From Crocinitomicaceae bacterium (GTDB lineage: Bacteria > Bacteroidota > Bacteroidia > Flavobacteriales_D > Sanyastnellaceae): a stretch of DNA of 5,308 nt. Shown here one piece after another: positions 1 through 5,308 of the stretch. A program made the translations under genes and the position numbers. Within the stretch, counting starts at the first letter, position 1, and every line of letters starts with the position of its first letter. The stretch covers positions 1 to 5,308 of the forward strand of contig PBWG01000074.1 in the NCBI GenBank assembly GCA_002729115.1. The letters run 5' to 3'. The notes under the pieces are model-generated. The model did no database searches and had not been told where the DNA came from. It worked only from the letters and a program-made list of their open reading frames with translations.

Positions 1-405
<405 letters not shown>

Positions 406-443
406 AAGTGTTTGATTTGTGTTGACTCTCTGGAATCGTTTTA

Positions 444-467
444 CATCTACTCCCGAAGGAGTCGATG
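444..467 (-). other. Leader hairpin with C(UUCG)G tetraloop
   Basis: On the minus strand, CATC-G-ACTCC, the loop TTCG, then GGAGT-A-GATG form a 5-bp stem closed by a C-G pair, a single G/A mismatch, and 4 further pairs. In RNA, C(UUCG)G is one of the most stable known tetraloops. No T-run follows, so it is not an intrinsic terminator. It sits about 40 nt upstream of the 16S 5' end. A role in leader folding, processing or 30S assembly is inference. Confidence 0.7.
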
Positions 468-468
468 A

Positions 469-490
469 CCTTCTTCCGGGGGGAAGAAGG
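469..490 (-). other. Leader hairpin, 9-bp perfect stem with CCCC loop
   Basis: On the minus strand CCTTCTTCC, the loop CCCC and GGAAGAAGG form a perfect 9-bp stem. It lies one base from the UUCG hairpin, so the two probably stack in the leader RNA. It is followed by TCATCG rather than a T-run, which argues against a terminator. A processing or assembly role is possible but not shown. Confidence 0.7.
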
Positions 491-508
491 ATTTTGGGCT
501 GCTGCATC

Positions 509-520
509 AAGTCAAAGAAC
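509..520 (-). promoter_or_regulatory. boxA-like antitermination motif
   Basis: On the minus strand this reads GTTCTTTGACTT, close to the E. coli rRNA boxA core (GCTCTTTAACA), which as RNA binds NusB and the S10 protein for rRNA antitermination. It is about 105 nt upstream of 16S and downstream of all three predicted promoters, where a boxA is expected. Similar TTCTTTGAC motifs occur in other Bacteroidota rRNA leaders, from memory. Binding is not shown by sequence alone. Confidence 0.6.
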
Positions 521-576
521 GTTGTATCTCGTCAGGGATAAAACCCCTCGTGGATGGCTTTCTTCAAAGCGGACGG

Positions 577-626
577 CAAAGGTAGGTCGTCTTTTTAAAC
601 CACCAAGGCTTTGATGGTTTTTTTTT
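577..626 (-). promoter_or_regulatory. rRNA promoter P3 (nearest to 16S)
   Basis: On the minus strand the -7 element is TACCTTTG (584 to 577), a full match to Bacteroidota TAnnTTTG. The -33 element is CTTG (607 to 604), one base off TTTG, with exactly 19 nt between them. A 9-base A-tract (626 to 618) lies 10-11 nt upstream of the -33 element and could act as an UP element. The expected start is a few bases past 577, in the GC-rich stretch CCGTCCGC. The resulting leader would be about 165 nt. Confidence 0.8.
597..620. other. Imperfect hairpin beside a T9 run, overlapping the P3 -33 element
   Basis: AAACCACCAA and TTGATGGTTT flank the loop GGCT. On the plus strand the stem has one C/A mismatch and runs into nine T, which resembles an intrinsic terminator for plus-strand transcripts. 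On the minus strand the mismatch becomes a U-G wobble, giving a continuous 10-bp stem that would form in P1 and P2 transcripts without a following T-run. No plus-strand gene is seen that would need a terminator, so it may only reflect the promoter sequence itself. Confidence 0.35.
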
Positions 627-648
627 CGACTTTCCAAGTCGTCCGTTC

Positions 649-657
649 TGTCAAAGA
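649..657 (-). promoter_or_regulatory. boxA-like motif downstream of P2
   Basis: On the minus strand this reads TCTTTGACA, matching the core of the leader motif at 509-520. It lies about 30 nt downstream of the -7 element of P2, so only transcripts from P1 and P2 would contain it. It may be a real second antitermination site or just sequence carried along with the repeat. Confidence 0.4.
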
Positions 658-684
658 TTGTTTGCTTTCCTTCGAAAGCGGCCG

Positions 685-735
685 CAAAGGTAGTCAACCT
701 ATTTCATCCACCAAACGATGGGGAAATGTTTTTTT
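685..735 (-). promoter_or_regulatory. rRNA promoter P2 (middle)
   Basis: On the minus strand the -33 TTTG (715 to 712) and -7 TACCTTTG (692 to 685) both match the Bacteroidota consensus perfectly, with a 19-nt spacer. A 7-base A-tract (735 to 729) lies 13 nt upstream. The -33 element is embedded in TTTGGTGG, as in P1. The initial transcribed region CGGCCGCTTTCGAAGG is GC-rich and closely resembles those after P1 and P3. Confidence 0.85.
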
Positions 736-754
736 GGCTGCCTGTCCAACCGTC

Positions 755-764
755 TGTCAAAAGT
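755..764 (-). promoter_or_regulatory. Degenerate boxA-like motif downstream of P1
   Basis: On the minus strand ACTTTTGACA occupies the place equivalent to the motif at 649-657, 106 bp away, but has an extra T and so fits boxA less well. It would be present only in P1 transcripts or in read-through from the SCO operon. It supports the repeat alignment more than it supports function. Confidence 0.3.
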
Positions 765-790
765 GACTTGCCTTCCGTTGAAAGCGGGCG

Positions 791-839
791 CAAACATACT
801 GGGTCTTTCTGCCCCACCAAAAGAACACTCAGTTTTTTT
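791..839 (-). promoter_or_regulatory. rRNA promoter P1 (farthest upstream, touches SCO gene end)
   Basis: On the minus strand the -33 TTTG (821 to 818) and -7 TATGTTTG (798 to 791) are both perfect Bacteroidota consensus, again with a 19-nt spacer. The A-tract (839 to 833) lies 11 nt upstream and is part of the SCO coding sequence, in the codons for its last residues, EKN. The -33 element starts 8 bases past the SCO stop codon. The leader from here to 16S would be about 380 nt. Confidence 0.85.
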
Positions 840-1485
840 CAGCCTTTTGTTCGACCAAAAAACTCAAGTCGCTGAACAGCTGCGACATAGCCTTGGAGTC
901 CGTGCCGTCGTAAAAGCCGCGCAGGCGCCCTTGGTCGTCCACGAGCACGATGTTCTCCGTGTGCACGAAGTCCTGAAATCCGCCGTCTCCTTCATCCAAG
1001 CAGCTGAAATACGACCGCCTGGCCAGCTTGTAAATGTCCGTTTTCGGCCCCGTCAGGAACCACCAGAAGTCGGAATTAGCTGCCTGTTTGTTGGCATAAG
1101 CCTGAAGGACGGACACGCTGTCGGCTTGCGGGGTGACGCTGTGGCTCATGATTTGAACGGGCCAAGTAGGCTCGATTCGGTCGTGAATCCGCTTGAGGTT
1201 GGCCGTCATCTTGGGACAAATGGTGGCGCAACGGGTGAAGAAGAAGTCGACCACAAGGATTTGGCCCTGCACATCGGCGTGCCGAACGGTGTCCCCCTCT
1301 TGGTTGACCAATTCAAAGTCGAGGATGCGATGCGACTCTTGCCTCAACGCTTGCGGATCCACCAACGCCGGATTGAGGTCGGCCGGCTCGTACACCGGGA
1401 GATCATAAGGCTCTCGGAAGTACATGAAGTACGCCACGAGGACGGCAGCCGTGAAAATGCCGAAAAAAGACGCAATGCGGATCAT
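829..1485 (-). CDS. SCO1/SenC family copper protein (218 aa)
   Basis: SCO proteins have a thioredoxin fold, sit outside the inner membrane, and deliver copper to the CuA site of cytochrome c oxidase or act as thiol reductases. One N-terminal membrane anchor spans about residues 4-23 and the thioredoxin-like domain follows from about residue 50. The copper ligands are visible: C86 and C90 in TRCATICPKM (the family CxxxCP motif) and H175 in DFVHTENIVLVD. The length is normal for the family. The start at 1485 is chosen because its ATG overlaps the stop of the amidohydrolase gene (ATGA) and leads directly into the anchor; an in-frame upstream extension lies inside the neighbouring gene and would spoil the N-terminus. 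The gene ends in AEKN, whose A-rich codons double as the A-tract of rRNA promoter P1. No terminator follows. Whether the partner is an oxidase cannot be told here, as no oxidase gene is visible. Confidence 0.93.
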   Translation of the reverse strand: MIRIASFFGIFTAAVLVAYFMYFREPYDLPVYEPADLNPALVDPQALRQESHRILDFELVNQEGDTVRHADVQGQILVVDFFFTRCATICPKMTANLKRIHDRIEPTWPVQIMSHSVTPQADSVSVLQAYANKQAANSDFWWFLTGPKTDIYKLARRSYFSCLDEGDGGFQDFVHTENIVLVDDQGRLRGFYDGTDSKAMSQLFSDLSFLVEQKAEKN

Positions 1486-3137
1486 GGTGCAATGGGCGTT
1501 TGGGAGGAATGCAACAACTTTCCATCCACGTAGGTTTGAAGCACCTTGGAAGAAAGCACCTCGTGCGGATCGTCCAACAAGAGCCAATCCCGATCCACCA
1601 CCACAAAATCAGCGCGCTTGCCAGGCTCCAACGAGCCCACCTCTGCCTCCATGCGCGAAGCCAGCGCCGCCCAAAGGGTCATGCCCAGCAGGCTTTGTTC
1701 AGGCGTGAGGGCTTGATCGAGGTGGAAACCCTCCTTGGGAGAGCGTTGGGCATCTTGTCGAGCCACCGCGGCCAAATGCGTTTTGCGCGGGTCGATGTCC
1801 TCCACCGGAAAATCGGTGCCCAACGGCAACATGCCCAGCTGACCGTGGAGGTCTTGGTAGGCGTACGCCCGACGAATCCGCGCCCGGCCCAACCGCTCCC
1901 CCGCCCAGTACATGTCCGACGTGGCGTGGGTAGGCTGCACAGAAGGAATGACCGCGTGCATGCCAAACTTGGAGAGGTCGTCAGGATGAATCACCTGGGC
2001 GTGCTCCATGCGCCAGCGCAAATCGTTGGGCCCACCAAGGAGTTCGCCGTACATGTTCAGCACGAGCCGGGCCGCACTGTCTCCGATGGCATGGGTCGCG
2101 GCTTGGAAACCCGCGTCAAGCACTTCGGCCAACTGCCCCCGGTACACGTCGGGATCCTGCAACAACAACCCACGGTGACCGGGTCGGTCGTCGTACGGTT
2201 GAAGCAGCGCCGCCCCTCTTGACCCCAATGCACCGTCCATGTAGAACTTGAACGACTCGGCCACCAGTTTGTCTGTGCGAAGTCCGCCATGGGCCACCAT
2301 GGAATCCAGGTTGGCCCGAGTTGGGTTGGCCATGGCGACCACGCGGAGTTGAAGGTCTCCTGTTTGGTGCAGCGAATCCAAGAGCAAGATGTCCGCCCAG
2401 TCCAAACCAGCGTCCGTGACAGTGGTCAATCCACAGGCGATCAGGTTTTGCTCCGCCTGGGCCAAGGCCAACTGCTTTTCTGTGCGGCCGGGCTTGGGAA
2501 TGCGTGCGAGCAGCGAATCGGCCGCACCGTCGACCAACACCCCCGTGGGTGTGCCGTCGGACCGGCGAAGAATTTCCCCGCCCGGCACCTCACCGACCTC
2601 CCACATCGACGACGCCTCCAGCGCCGCACGGTTGGCCAGCACGGCGTGGCCGTCGATGCGTTGCAAGACCACAGGGGTGCCTGGGTGCAAGCTGTCCAAA
2701 GGTCCCCGATCAGGAAAGTTGCGGTCGGCCCAGTCGTTCTGGTCCCAACCTCGGCCTCGGATCCAACCCGACGCTGCAGGTCTGGCCTTGGACACGGCGT
2801 TCACCACTTCCTTGTAGGAGGTGGTCCCCACCACATTCAGCCGCCCCAAACCCAAAGCGTACCCGAGCAGGTGGCTGTGGGCGTCGATGAACCCCGGGTA
2901 CACTGTGGCCCCTTTGACATCCACCACGCGGGCGCCGCGGTGGGCGTTGAGGACCTCTTGCTCTTTGCCAAGCGCCAACACCCGGCCGTCTTTCACAGCC
3001 ATGGCTTGGGCGGTGGTCCCACGGCCATCCATGGCGACAATGTGCGCGTTGCGCACAACCAGGTCCGCCGTGTCGCCGCCGCAACCCGACACCAGGGCCC
3101 AGCACAGGGCCACGGCGCATCCAAATTTGAATCTCAT
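1482..3137 (-). CDS. Lipoprotein amidohydrolase, YtcJ-like (amidohydrolase 3 family, 551 aa)
   Basis: This is a metal-dependent hydrolase of the amidohydrolase superfamily, probably acting on an amide or related C-N bond; the substrate is unknown. The N-terminus is a lipoprotein signal: a basic start (MRFKF), a hydrophobic core and the lipobox LVSGC with the lipidated cysteine at 19. The mature enzyme should therefore be anchored on the envelope. Family motifs follow in order: a small beta domain (about 24-80), GFIDAHSHL with metal ligands H87 and H89, SFKFYMDGALGSRG (K297), ATHAIGDSA (H349), WRMEHAQVI (H379), PLGTDFPVE (D442), and the C-terminal SLEPGKRADFVVVDRD that closes the beta domain. 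The length fits the family. The start at 3137 is fixed by the ATGA overlap with the dehydrogenase stop and by the signal peptide; a longer in-frame extension would bury that signal. An A-rich stretch precedes the ATG. It overlaps the SCO start by the same ATGA arrangement. Confidence 0.93.
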   Translation of the reverse strand: MRFKFGCAVALCWALVSGCGGDTADLVVRNAHIVAMDGRGTTAQAMAVKDGRVLALGKEQEVLNAHRGARVVDVKGATVYPGFIDAHSHLLGYALGLGRLNVVGTTSYKEVVNAVSKARPAASGWIRGRGWDQNDWADRNFPDRGPLDSLHPGTPVVLQRIDGHAVLANRAALEASSMWEVGEVPGGEILRRSDGTPTGVLVDGAADSLLARIPKPGRTEKQLALAQAEQNLIACGLTTVTDAGLDWADILLLDSLHQTGDLQLRVVAMANPTRANLDSMVAHGGLRTDKLVAESFKFYMDGALGSRGAALLQPYDDRPGHRGLLLQDPDVYRGQLAEVLDAGFQAATHAIGDSAARLVLNMYGELLGGPNDLRWRMEHAQVIHPDDLSKFGMHAVIPSVQPTHATSDMYWAGERLGRARIRRAYAYQDLHGQLGMLPLGTDFPVEDIDPRKTHLAAVARQDAQRSPKEGFHLDQALTPEQSLLGMTLWAALASRMEAEVGSLEPGKRADFVVVDRDWLLLDDPHEVLSSKVLQTYVDGKLLHSSQTPIAP

Positions 3138-3934
3138 GAAGGTTGTTTGTTCCAATGGTGGGCACTGGCTTGGGCGGTGGGCATGATGACCATGTCGTTG
3201 ATGCACACGTGCCCGGGCCGTGAAAGCACGAACTCCACGGCGTCTGCGATGTCCTGCGCCACAAGCGGGTCGTACCCTTGGTACACCGCTTCGGCGGCTT
3301 CGGCATCTCCTTTGAACCGCACCATGCTGAACTCCGTCTCGGCCGCACCGGGACAAATTTGACTCACCCCGATGCCCCGGTCCACCAGGTCGATTCTCAT
3401 GGCTTGGCTCAAGGCATCCACCGCGTGCTTCGACGCGCAATACACATTGCCCCCGGTGTACACTTGTTTGCCTGCGATGCTGCCCATGTTCACCATCCTT
3501 GAGCCGGCACACATATAAGGTACACATGCACGGGCCAAAAAGAGGAGGCCCTTGACGTTCGTGTCCAGCATCCGGGCCCAGTCGTCGTCGAGGCCTTCGT
3601 CAAAAGGCCCCTTGCCCACAGCCAAGCCGGCGTTGTTGACCAGTGCGCGAAGCTTGGGGTCTCCGTCGCCCGACCCCAGTCCTGCGGCCTGCATCAATTG
3701 GGCAACCCCGTGGTCGGTGGCTTCGCGGTCCCGGACGTCCCACGCCGCGATGTGCGCTTCAGCGCCTGCGGTCTGGCAAGCCAACGCAACTCGTTCCAGC
3801 CTCTCTTGGCGGCGGCCCGCCAACAGGACGTTCCACCCCGCCGCTGAAAGCGTCAGTGCCGTGGCTTCGCCGAAGCCGGACGTGGCCCCGGAAATGAGCA
3901 CCCAGGGTTTGGGGCCGTTCGCAGCTTGGTTCAT
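3134..3934 (-). CDS. Short-chain dehydrogenase/reductase, YdfG-like (266 aa)
   Basis: This is a classical SDR, probably an NADP-dependent 3-hydroxy acid (serine-type) dehydrogenase in the cytoplasm. The Rossmann nucleotide-binding motif GATSGFG is at 16-22, followed by a beta strand ending in AGRR, whose arginines (41-42) suggest NADP over NAD. NNAG is at 100-103, the structural N126 lies in DTNVKG, and the catalytic residues are S152 (MGSIAG), Y165 and K169 (YCASK). The C-terminal part EFSMVRFKGD and the later INDMVIMPTAQA match YdfG-type enzymes well, from memory. The length is typical. The start at 3934 is chosen because its ATG overlaps the methyltransferase stop (ATGA) and gives the usual short lead before the Rossmann strand; the 20-residue in-frame extension upstream is unlike the family. 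The stop overlaps the amidohydrolase ATG. Substrate specificity is inferred from family resemblance only. Confidence 0.93.
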   Translation of the reverse strand: MNQAANGPKPWVLISGATSGFGEATALTLSAAGWNVLLAGRRQERLERVALACQTAGAEAHIAAWDVRDREATDHGVAQLMQAAGLGSGDGDPKLRALVNNAGLAVGKGPFDEGLDDDWARMLDTNVKGLLFLARACVPYMCAGSRMVNMGSIAGKQVYTGGNVYCASKHAVDALSQAMRIDLVDRGIGVSQICPGAAETEFSMVRFKGDAEAAEAVYQGYDPLVAQDIADAVEFVLSRPGHVCINDMVIMPTAQASAHHWNKQPS

Positions 3935-5085
3935 TGTGAAGGACGTTTGTGTTGGTCCGACTTCTTGCCCTTGTACATCTGGAAGCCCACCCATTTGCAG
4001 GGCAGCGCGCCGTTGAACACAGGGATGCGCTTGTGCGGCCTGAGCCCCACACGTTTCAATGCTTCCTCGTTGGAGCTGATCACCCAGGCCTCAAAGCCCG
4101 TCCAATTGAACTTCAACCGGTCGCCGATGCCTTCGTACATGCCCACAACATCCCCAGGGTCGAGGCGTTCGCCGTAGGGCGGGTTCATGACCACCACCCC
4201 TGATTCTGTGGGAGGCCGCAGGTTGAAAAAGTCGGCTTGACTCACCTGCACCATGCCATCCACGTCCGCTTCTTCCAAGCTGTGTCGGGTTTGACGGATG
4301 GCGCCAGGGTGGTTGTCGGAGGCCCAAATCAAGGTCTCGACAGGCTTGACGCCGTGCATGGACTCGTCGCGGATTTCGCGCCAAGCACCGGCATCAAAGT
4401 CGCTCCACTTCATGAAGGCAAATTGCCGCCGTCCCGCCTGCACGGGCAAACCAGACGCCCAGAGCGCCGCCTCAGTGGAAAACGTGCCTGAACCGCACAT
4501 CGGGTCGATGAGCGGCGTGCCAGGGCGCCAACCACTCAACGCAAGCAACCCCGCAGCAAGCACTTCGTTGAGGGGTGCCTTCGCTTTGGGTAGGCGGTAT
4601 CCACGATGGGACAACGGCGCTCCAGTGGCGTCCACACTCAAGGTCACTTTGTTGCCTGCGATGTGCAGGTGGAGTCTCACGTCGGGGCGCACCCGGTCGA
4701 TGCTCGGCCGTTGGCCCGTATTGCCTCGAAACCGGTCCACCACCGCGTCCTTCAAACGCAGGGCCGCAAAATGGTCGTGCGTGAACACCTCCGAGTGCAC
4801 GGTCGCATCCACCACAAAGGTGCCGTCCAGCGGAATCAAGTCTTCCCAGGCAAAGCGGGCACTTTGCCGGTAGAGGTCGTCCGGGTTCTTGGCGTTGAAC
4901 TCTGTGAGGTGCCGCAAAACGCGCAACACGAACCGGCTGTGCAGGCAGAGGTGGTACATCGCCTTGAGGTCCGCCTCACAAGACACCCCTCTCCTTCCGA
5001 CCACCACTTCCGTGGCGCCGGCTTGGTTCATGTCCTGGGCCACCAAGTCTTCGAGACCGGCCAGGGTTTTGGCATGAAGTTTCAT
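3931..5085 (-). CDS. THUMP-domain class I SAM-dependent RNA methyltransferase (RlmL/YpsC-like, 384 aa)
   Basis: This is predicted to methylate a base amine in structured RNA, most likely N2 of a guanine in 23S rRNA as RlmL does, using S-adenosylmethionine. The N-terminal part (about 1-155) matches the ferredoxin-like plus THUMP RNA-binding module, opening [18 protein letters not shown] and ending around [17 protein letters not shown] linker with [21 protein letters not shown] (about 159-179) leads into the catalytic domain. SAM-binding motif I is DPMCGSGTF (194-202), the acidic motif II is D257 in WASDNHP, and the catalytic motif IV is NPPYGERL (301-308), typical of amine-directed methyltransferases. 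The length fits the single-domain type rather than the longer E. coli RlmKL fusion. The start at 5085 is set by the ATGA overlap with the SUI1 gene; a GAAAAGG stretch precedes it. A 38-residue in-frame extension is an overlap artefact. The lysine-rich tail ([13 protein letters not shown]) overlaps the dehydrogenase start. Confidence 0.93.
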   Translation of the reverse strand: MKLHAKTLAGLEDLVAQDMNQAGATEVVVGRRGVSCEADLKAMYHLCLHSRFVLRVLRHLTEFNAKNPDDLYRQSARFAWEDLIPLDGTFVVDATVHSEVFTHDHFAALRLKDAVVDRFRGNTGQRPSIDRVRPDVRLHLHIAGNKVTLSVDATGAPLSHRGYRLPKAKAPLNEVLAAGLLALSGWRPGTPLIDPMCGSGTFSTEAALWASGLPVQAGRRQFAFMKWSDFDAGAWREIRDESMHGVKPVETLIWASDNHPGAIRQTRHSLEEADVDGMVQVSQADFFNLRPPTESGVVVMNPPYGERLDPGDVVGMYEGIGDRLKFNWTGFEAWVISSNEEALKRVGLRPHKRIPVFNGALPCKWVGFQMYKGKKSDQHKRPSQ

Positions 5086-5308
5086 CCGCCTTTTCGTTTC
5101 GTTCTGTAGCCCTGCTTTTCCAGATGCGCCACCACCTTGTCGCGGTGGTCTCCTTGGATCAAAATGCAGCCGTCTTTCACCGAGCCGCCCACGCCGCAAA
5201 GCTGCTTGAGGCGCTTGCCCAAATCGAGCAACTCCGAGGCAGGTCCATCAAAATCCTCCACCAACGTCACAGGCTTCCCGGCGCGCTGCTTGCGATCCAG
5301 GCTGACGT
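5082..5308 (-). CDS. yciH: SUI1/YciH-type translation initiation factor, C-terminal part (5' end outside window)
   Basis: The visible 74 residues match the SUI1/eIF1 domain found in bacterial YciH, a small protein that binds the 30S subunit and can influence start-codon choice in vitro. Reading inward from the window edge, [17 protein letters not shown] is the usual entry to the domain. It is followed by a helix (about [18 protein letters not shown]), then [19 protein letters not shown] and the end GYRTKRKGG, all strongly conserved family features. The GTG at 5270 is an internal valine, since the family pattern continues upstream without a break; the true start lies beyond 5308. The stop codon overlaps the methyltransferase ATG (ATGA), suggesting translational coupling. 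The protein's role in Bacteroidota, whose initiation rarely uses Shine-Dalgarno pairing, is not established from this sequence. Confidence 0.93.
   Translation of the reverse strand, partial: VSLDRKQRAGKPVTLVEDFDGPASELLDLGKRLKQLCGVGGSVKDGCILIQGDHRDKVVAHLEKQGYRTKRKGG

Larger units (their letters stand above)
406..571 (-). promoter_or_regulatory. rRNA operon leader (transcribed spacer before 16S)
   Basis: This stretch lies between the nearest of three rRNA promoters and the 16S 5' end and has no credible protein gene. Read on the minus strand it holds, in order, a boxA-like motif, a C-rich-loop hairpin, a UUCG-loop hairpin, and an A/C-rich single-stranded-looking run just before 16S. This is the usual layout of an rRNA leader used for antitermination and processing. 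The partner strand for the long 16S processing stem would lie downstream of 16S, outside the window. The upstream limit depends on the exact start site of the nearest promoter, which I estimated only. Confidence 0.8.
552..843 (-). repeat. Three diverged tandem copies of a ~107-bp promoter module
   Basis: The -7 elements start at 577, 685 and 791 and the -33 elements at 604, 712 and 818, giving periods of 108 and 106 bp. Each copy has, in minus-strand order, an A-tract, TTGGTGG, 19-nt spacing, TAnnTTTG and a GC-rich start region ending in CCGCTTT(C/G). The upper two copies then continue with a TTTGACAGA-like motif. The middle and lower copies are the most alike around the -7 element, where both read TACCTTTG. 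The pattern is best explained by old tandem duplication of an rRNA promoter. The outer boundaries are approximate. Confidence 0.75.

Noticed and set aside
627..641. Hairpin CGACTT-TCC-AAGTCG as a terminator
   Set aside because: The stem is only 6 bp. On the plus strand the T-run precedes it, and on the minus strand it is followed by A, so it lacks terminator layout in both directions.
512..697. Small minus-strand open frame of 61 codons in the rRNA leader
   Set aside because: It covers promoters P2 and P3 and the boxA motif, so its sequence is explained by the repeat and promoter structure; there is no family resemblance.
649..762. TTGACA-like sequences as sigma70 -35 elements
   Set aside because: In Bacteroidota the primary sigma factor uses TTTG/TAnnTTTG; three such promoters are present nearby and no TATAAT-like partner is seen at proper spacing.
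718..1533. Plus-strand open frame of 271 codons opposite the SCO gene
   Set aside because: It is antisense to a gene with clear SCO motifs, resembles no family I know, and begins inside the rRNA promoter array. Long opposite-strand frames are expected in GC-rich coding DNA.
829..1587. A longer SCO protein starting at 1587
   Set aside because: The extra 34 residues overlap the amidohydrolase C-terminus and displace the membrane anchor; the ATGA overlap at 1482-1485 supports the shorter form.
1500..2222. Plus-strand open frame of 240 codons
   Set aside because: It is antisense to the amidohydrolase C-terminal half, with no family features.
2289..3362. Plus-strand open frame of 357 codons opposite the amidohydrolase and dehydrogenase
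   Set aside because: It spans two well-supported minus-strand genes and shows no recognisable motif.
1482..3527. A longer amidohydrolase starting at 3527
   Set aside because: The extra N-terminus is an out-of-frame reading of the dehydrogenase gene and would hide the lipoprotein signal that begins at 3137.
3931..5199. A longer methyltransferase starting at 5199
   Set aside because: The extra 38 residues are an arginine- and glycine-rich overlap with the SUI1 gene, unlike the family N-terminus that begins [10 protein letters not shown].
5268..5270. GTG as start codon of the SUI1 gene
   Set aside because: The conserved domain continues upstream in frame to the window edge, so this is an internal valine.

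Overview
This window looks like part of a Bacteroidota chromosome, most likely from a GC-rich member of the Flavobacteriales. Three things point there. The 16S rRNA 5' region has Bacteroidota-type sequence. The promoters match the Bacteroidota consensus (TTTG at -33, TAnnTTTG at -7) rather than the sigma70 type. Most start codons follow A-rich stretches or stop-start overlaps rather than clear Shine-Dalgarno motifs. The genus cannot be settled from this sequence alone.

Every gene lies on the minus strand, so transcription runs from high to low coordinates. In that order: the C-terminal part of a SUI1/YciH-type translation factor (5082-5308, cut by the window edge); a THUMP-domain class I SAM-dependent RNA methyltransferase (3931-5085); a YdfG-like short-chain dehydrogenase (3134-3934); a lipoprotein amidohydrolase of the YtcJ type (1482-3137); and a membrane-anchored SCO1/SenC copper protein (829-1485). 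All four gene-to-gene junctions are 4-base ATGA overlaps, so the five genes read as one translationally coupled operon. The first two concern translation and RNA modification, the next two are metabolic enzymes, and the last serves copper handling for respiration. No shared pathway is evident.

After the SCO gene comes a region of about 420 bp without protein genes (406-828), then the first ~405 nt of 16S rRNA (1-405), which continues beyond position 1. This region is the promoter and leader of an rRNA operon. It contains three diverged tandem repeats of about 107 bp. Each carries a near-perfect Bacteroidota promoter with exactly 19 nt between the two elements, a shared TTGGTGG at the -33 element, an upstream A-tract and a GC-rich start region. 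A boxA-like antitermination motif and two strong hairpins follow before the 16S 5' end. I see no terminator between the protein operon and the rRNA promoters, and the A-tract of the farthest promoter lies inside the last codons of the SCO gene.

I found no mobile element, CRISPR array, tRNA or phage gene. The genes are ordinary families. The most distinctive structures are the triplicated rRNA promoter module and the uninterrupted chain of ATGA overlaps leading into it.
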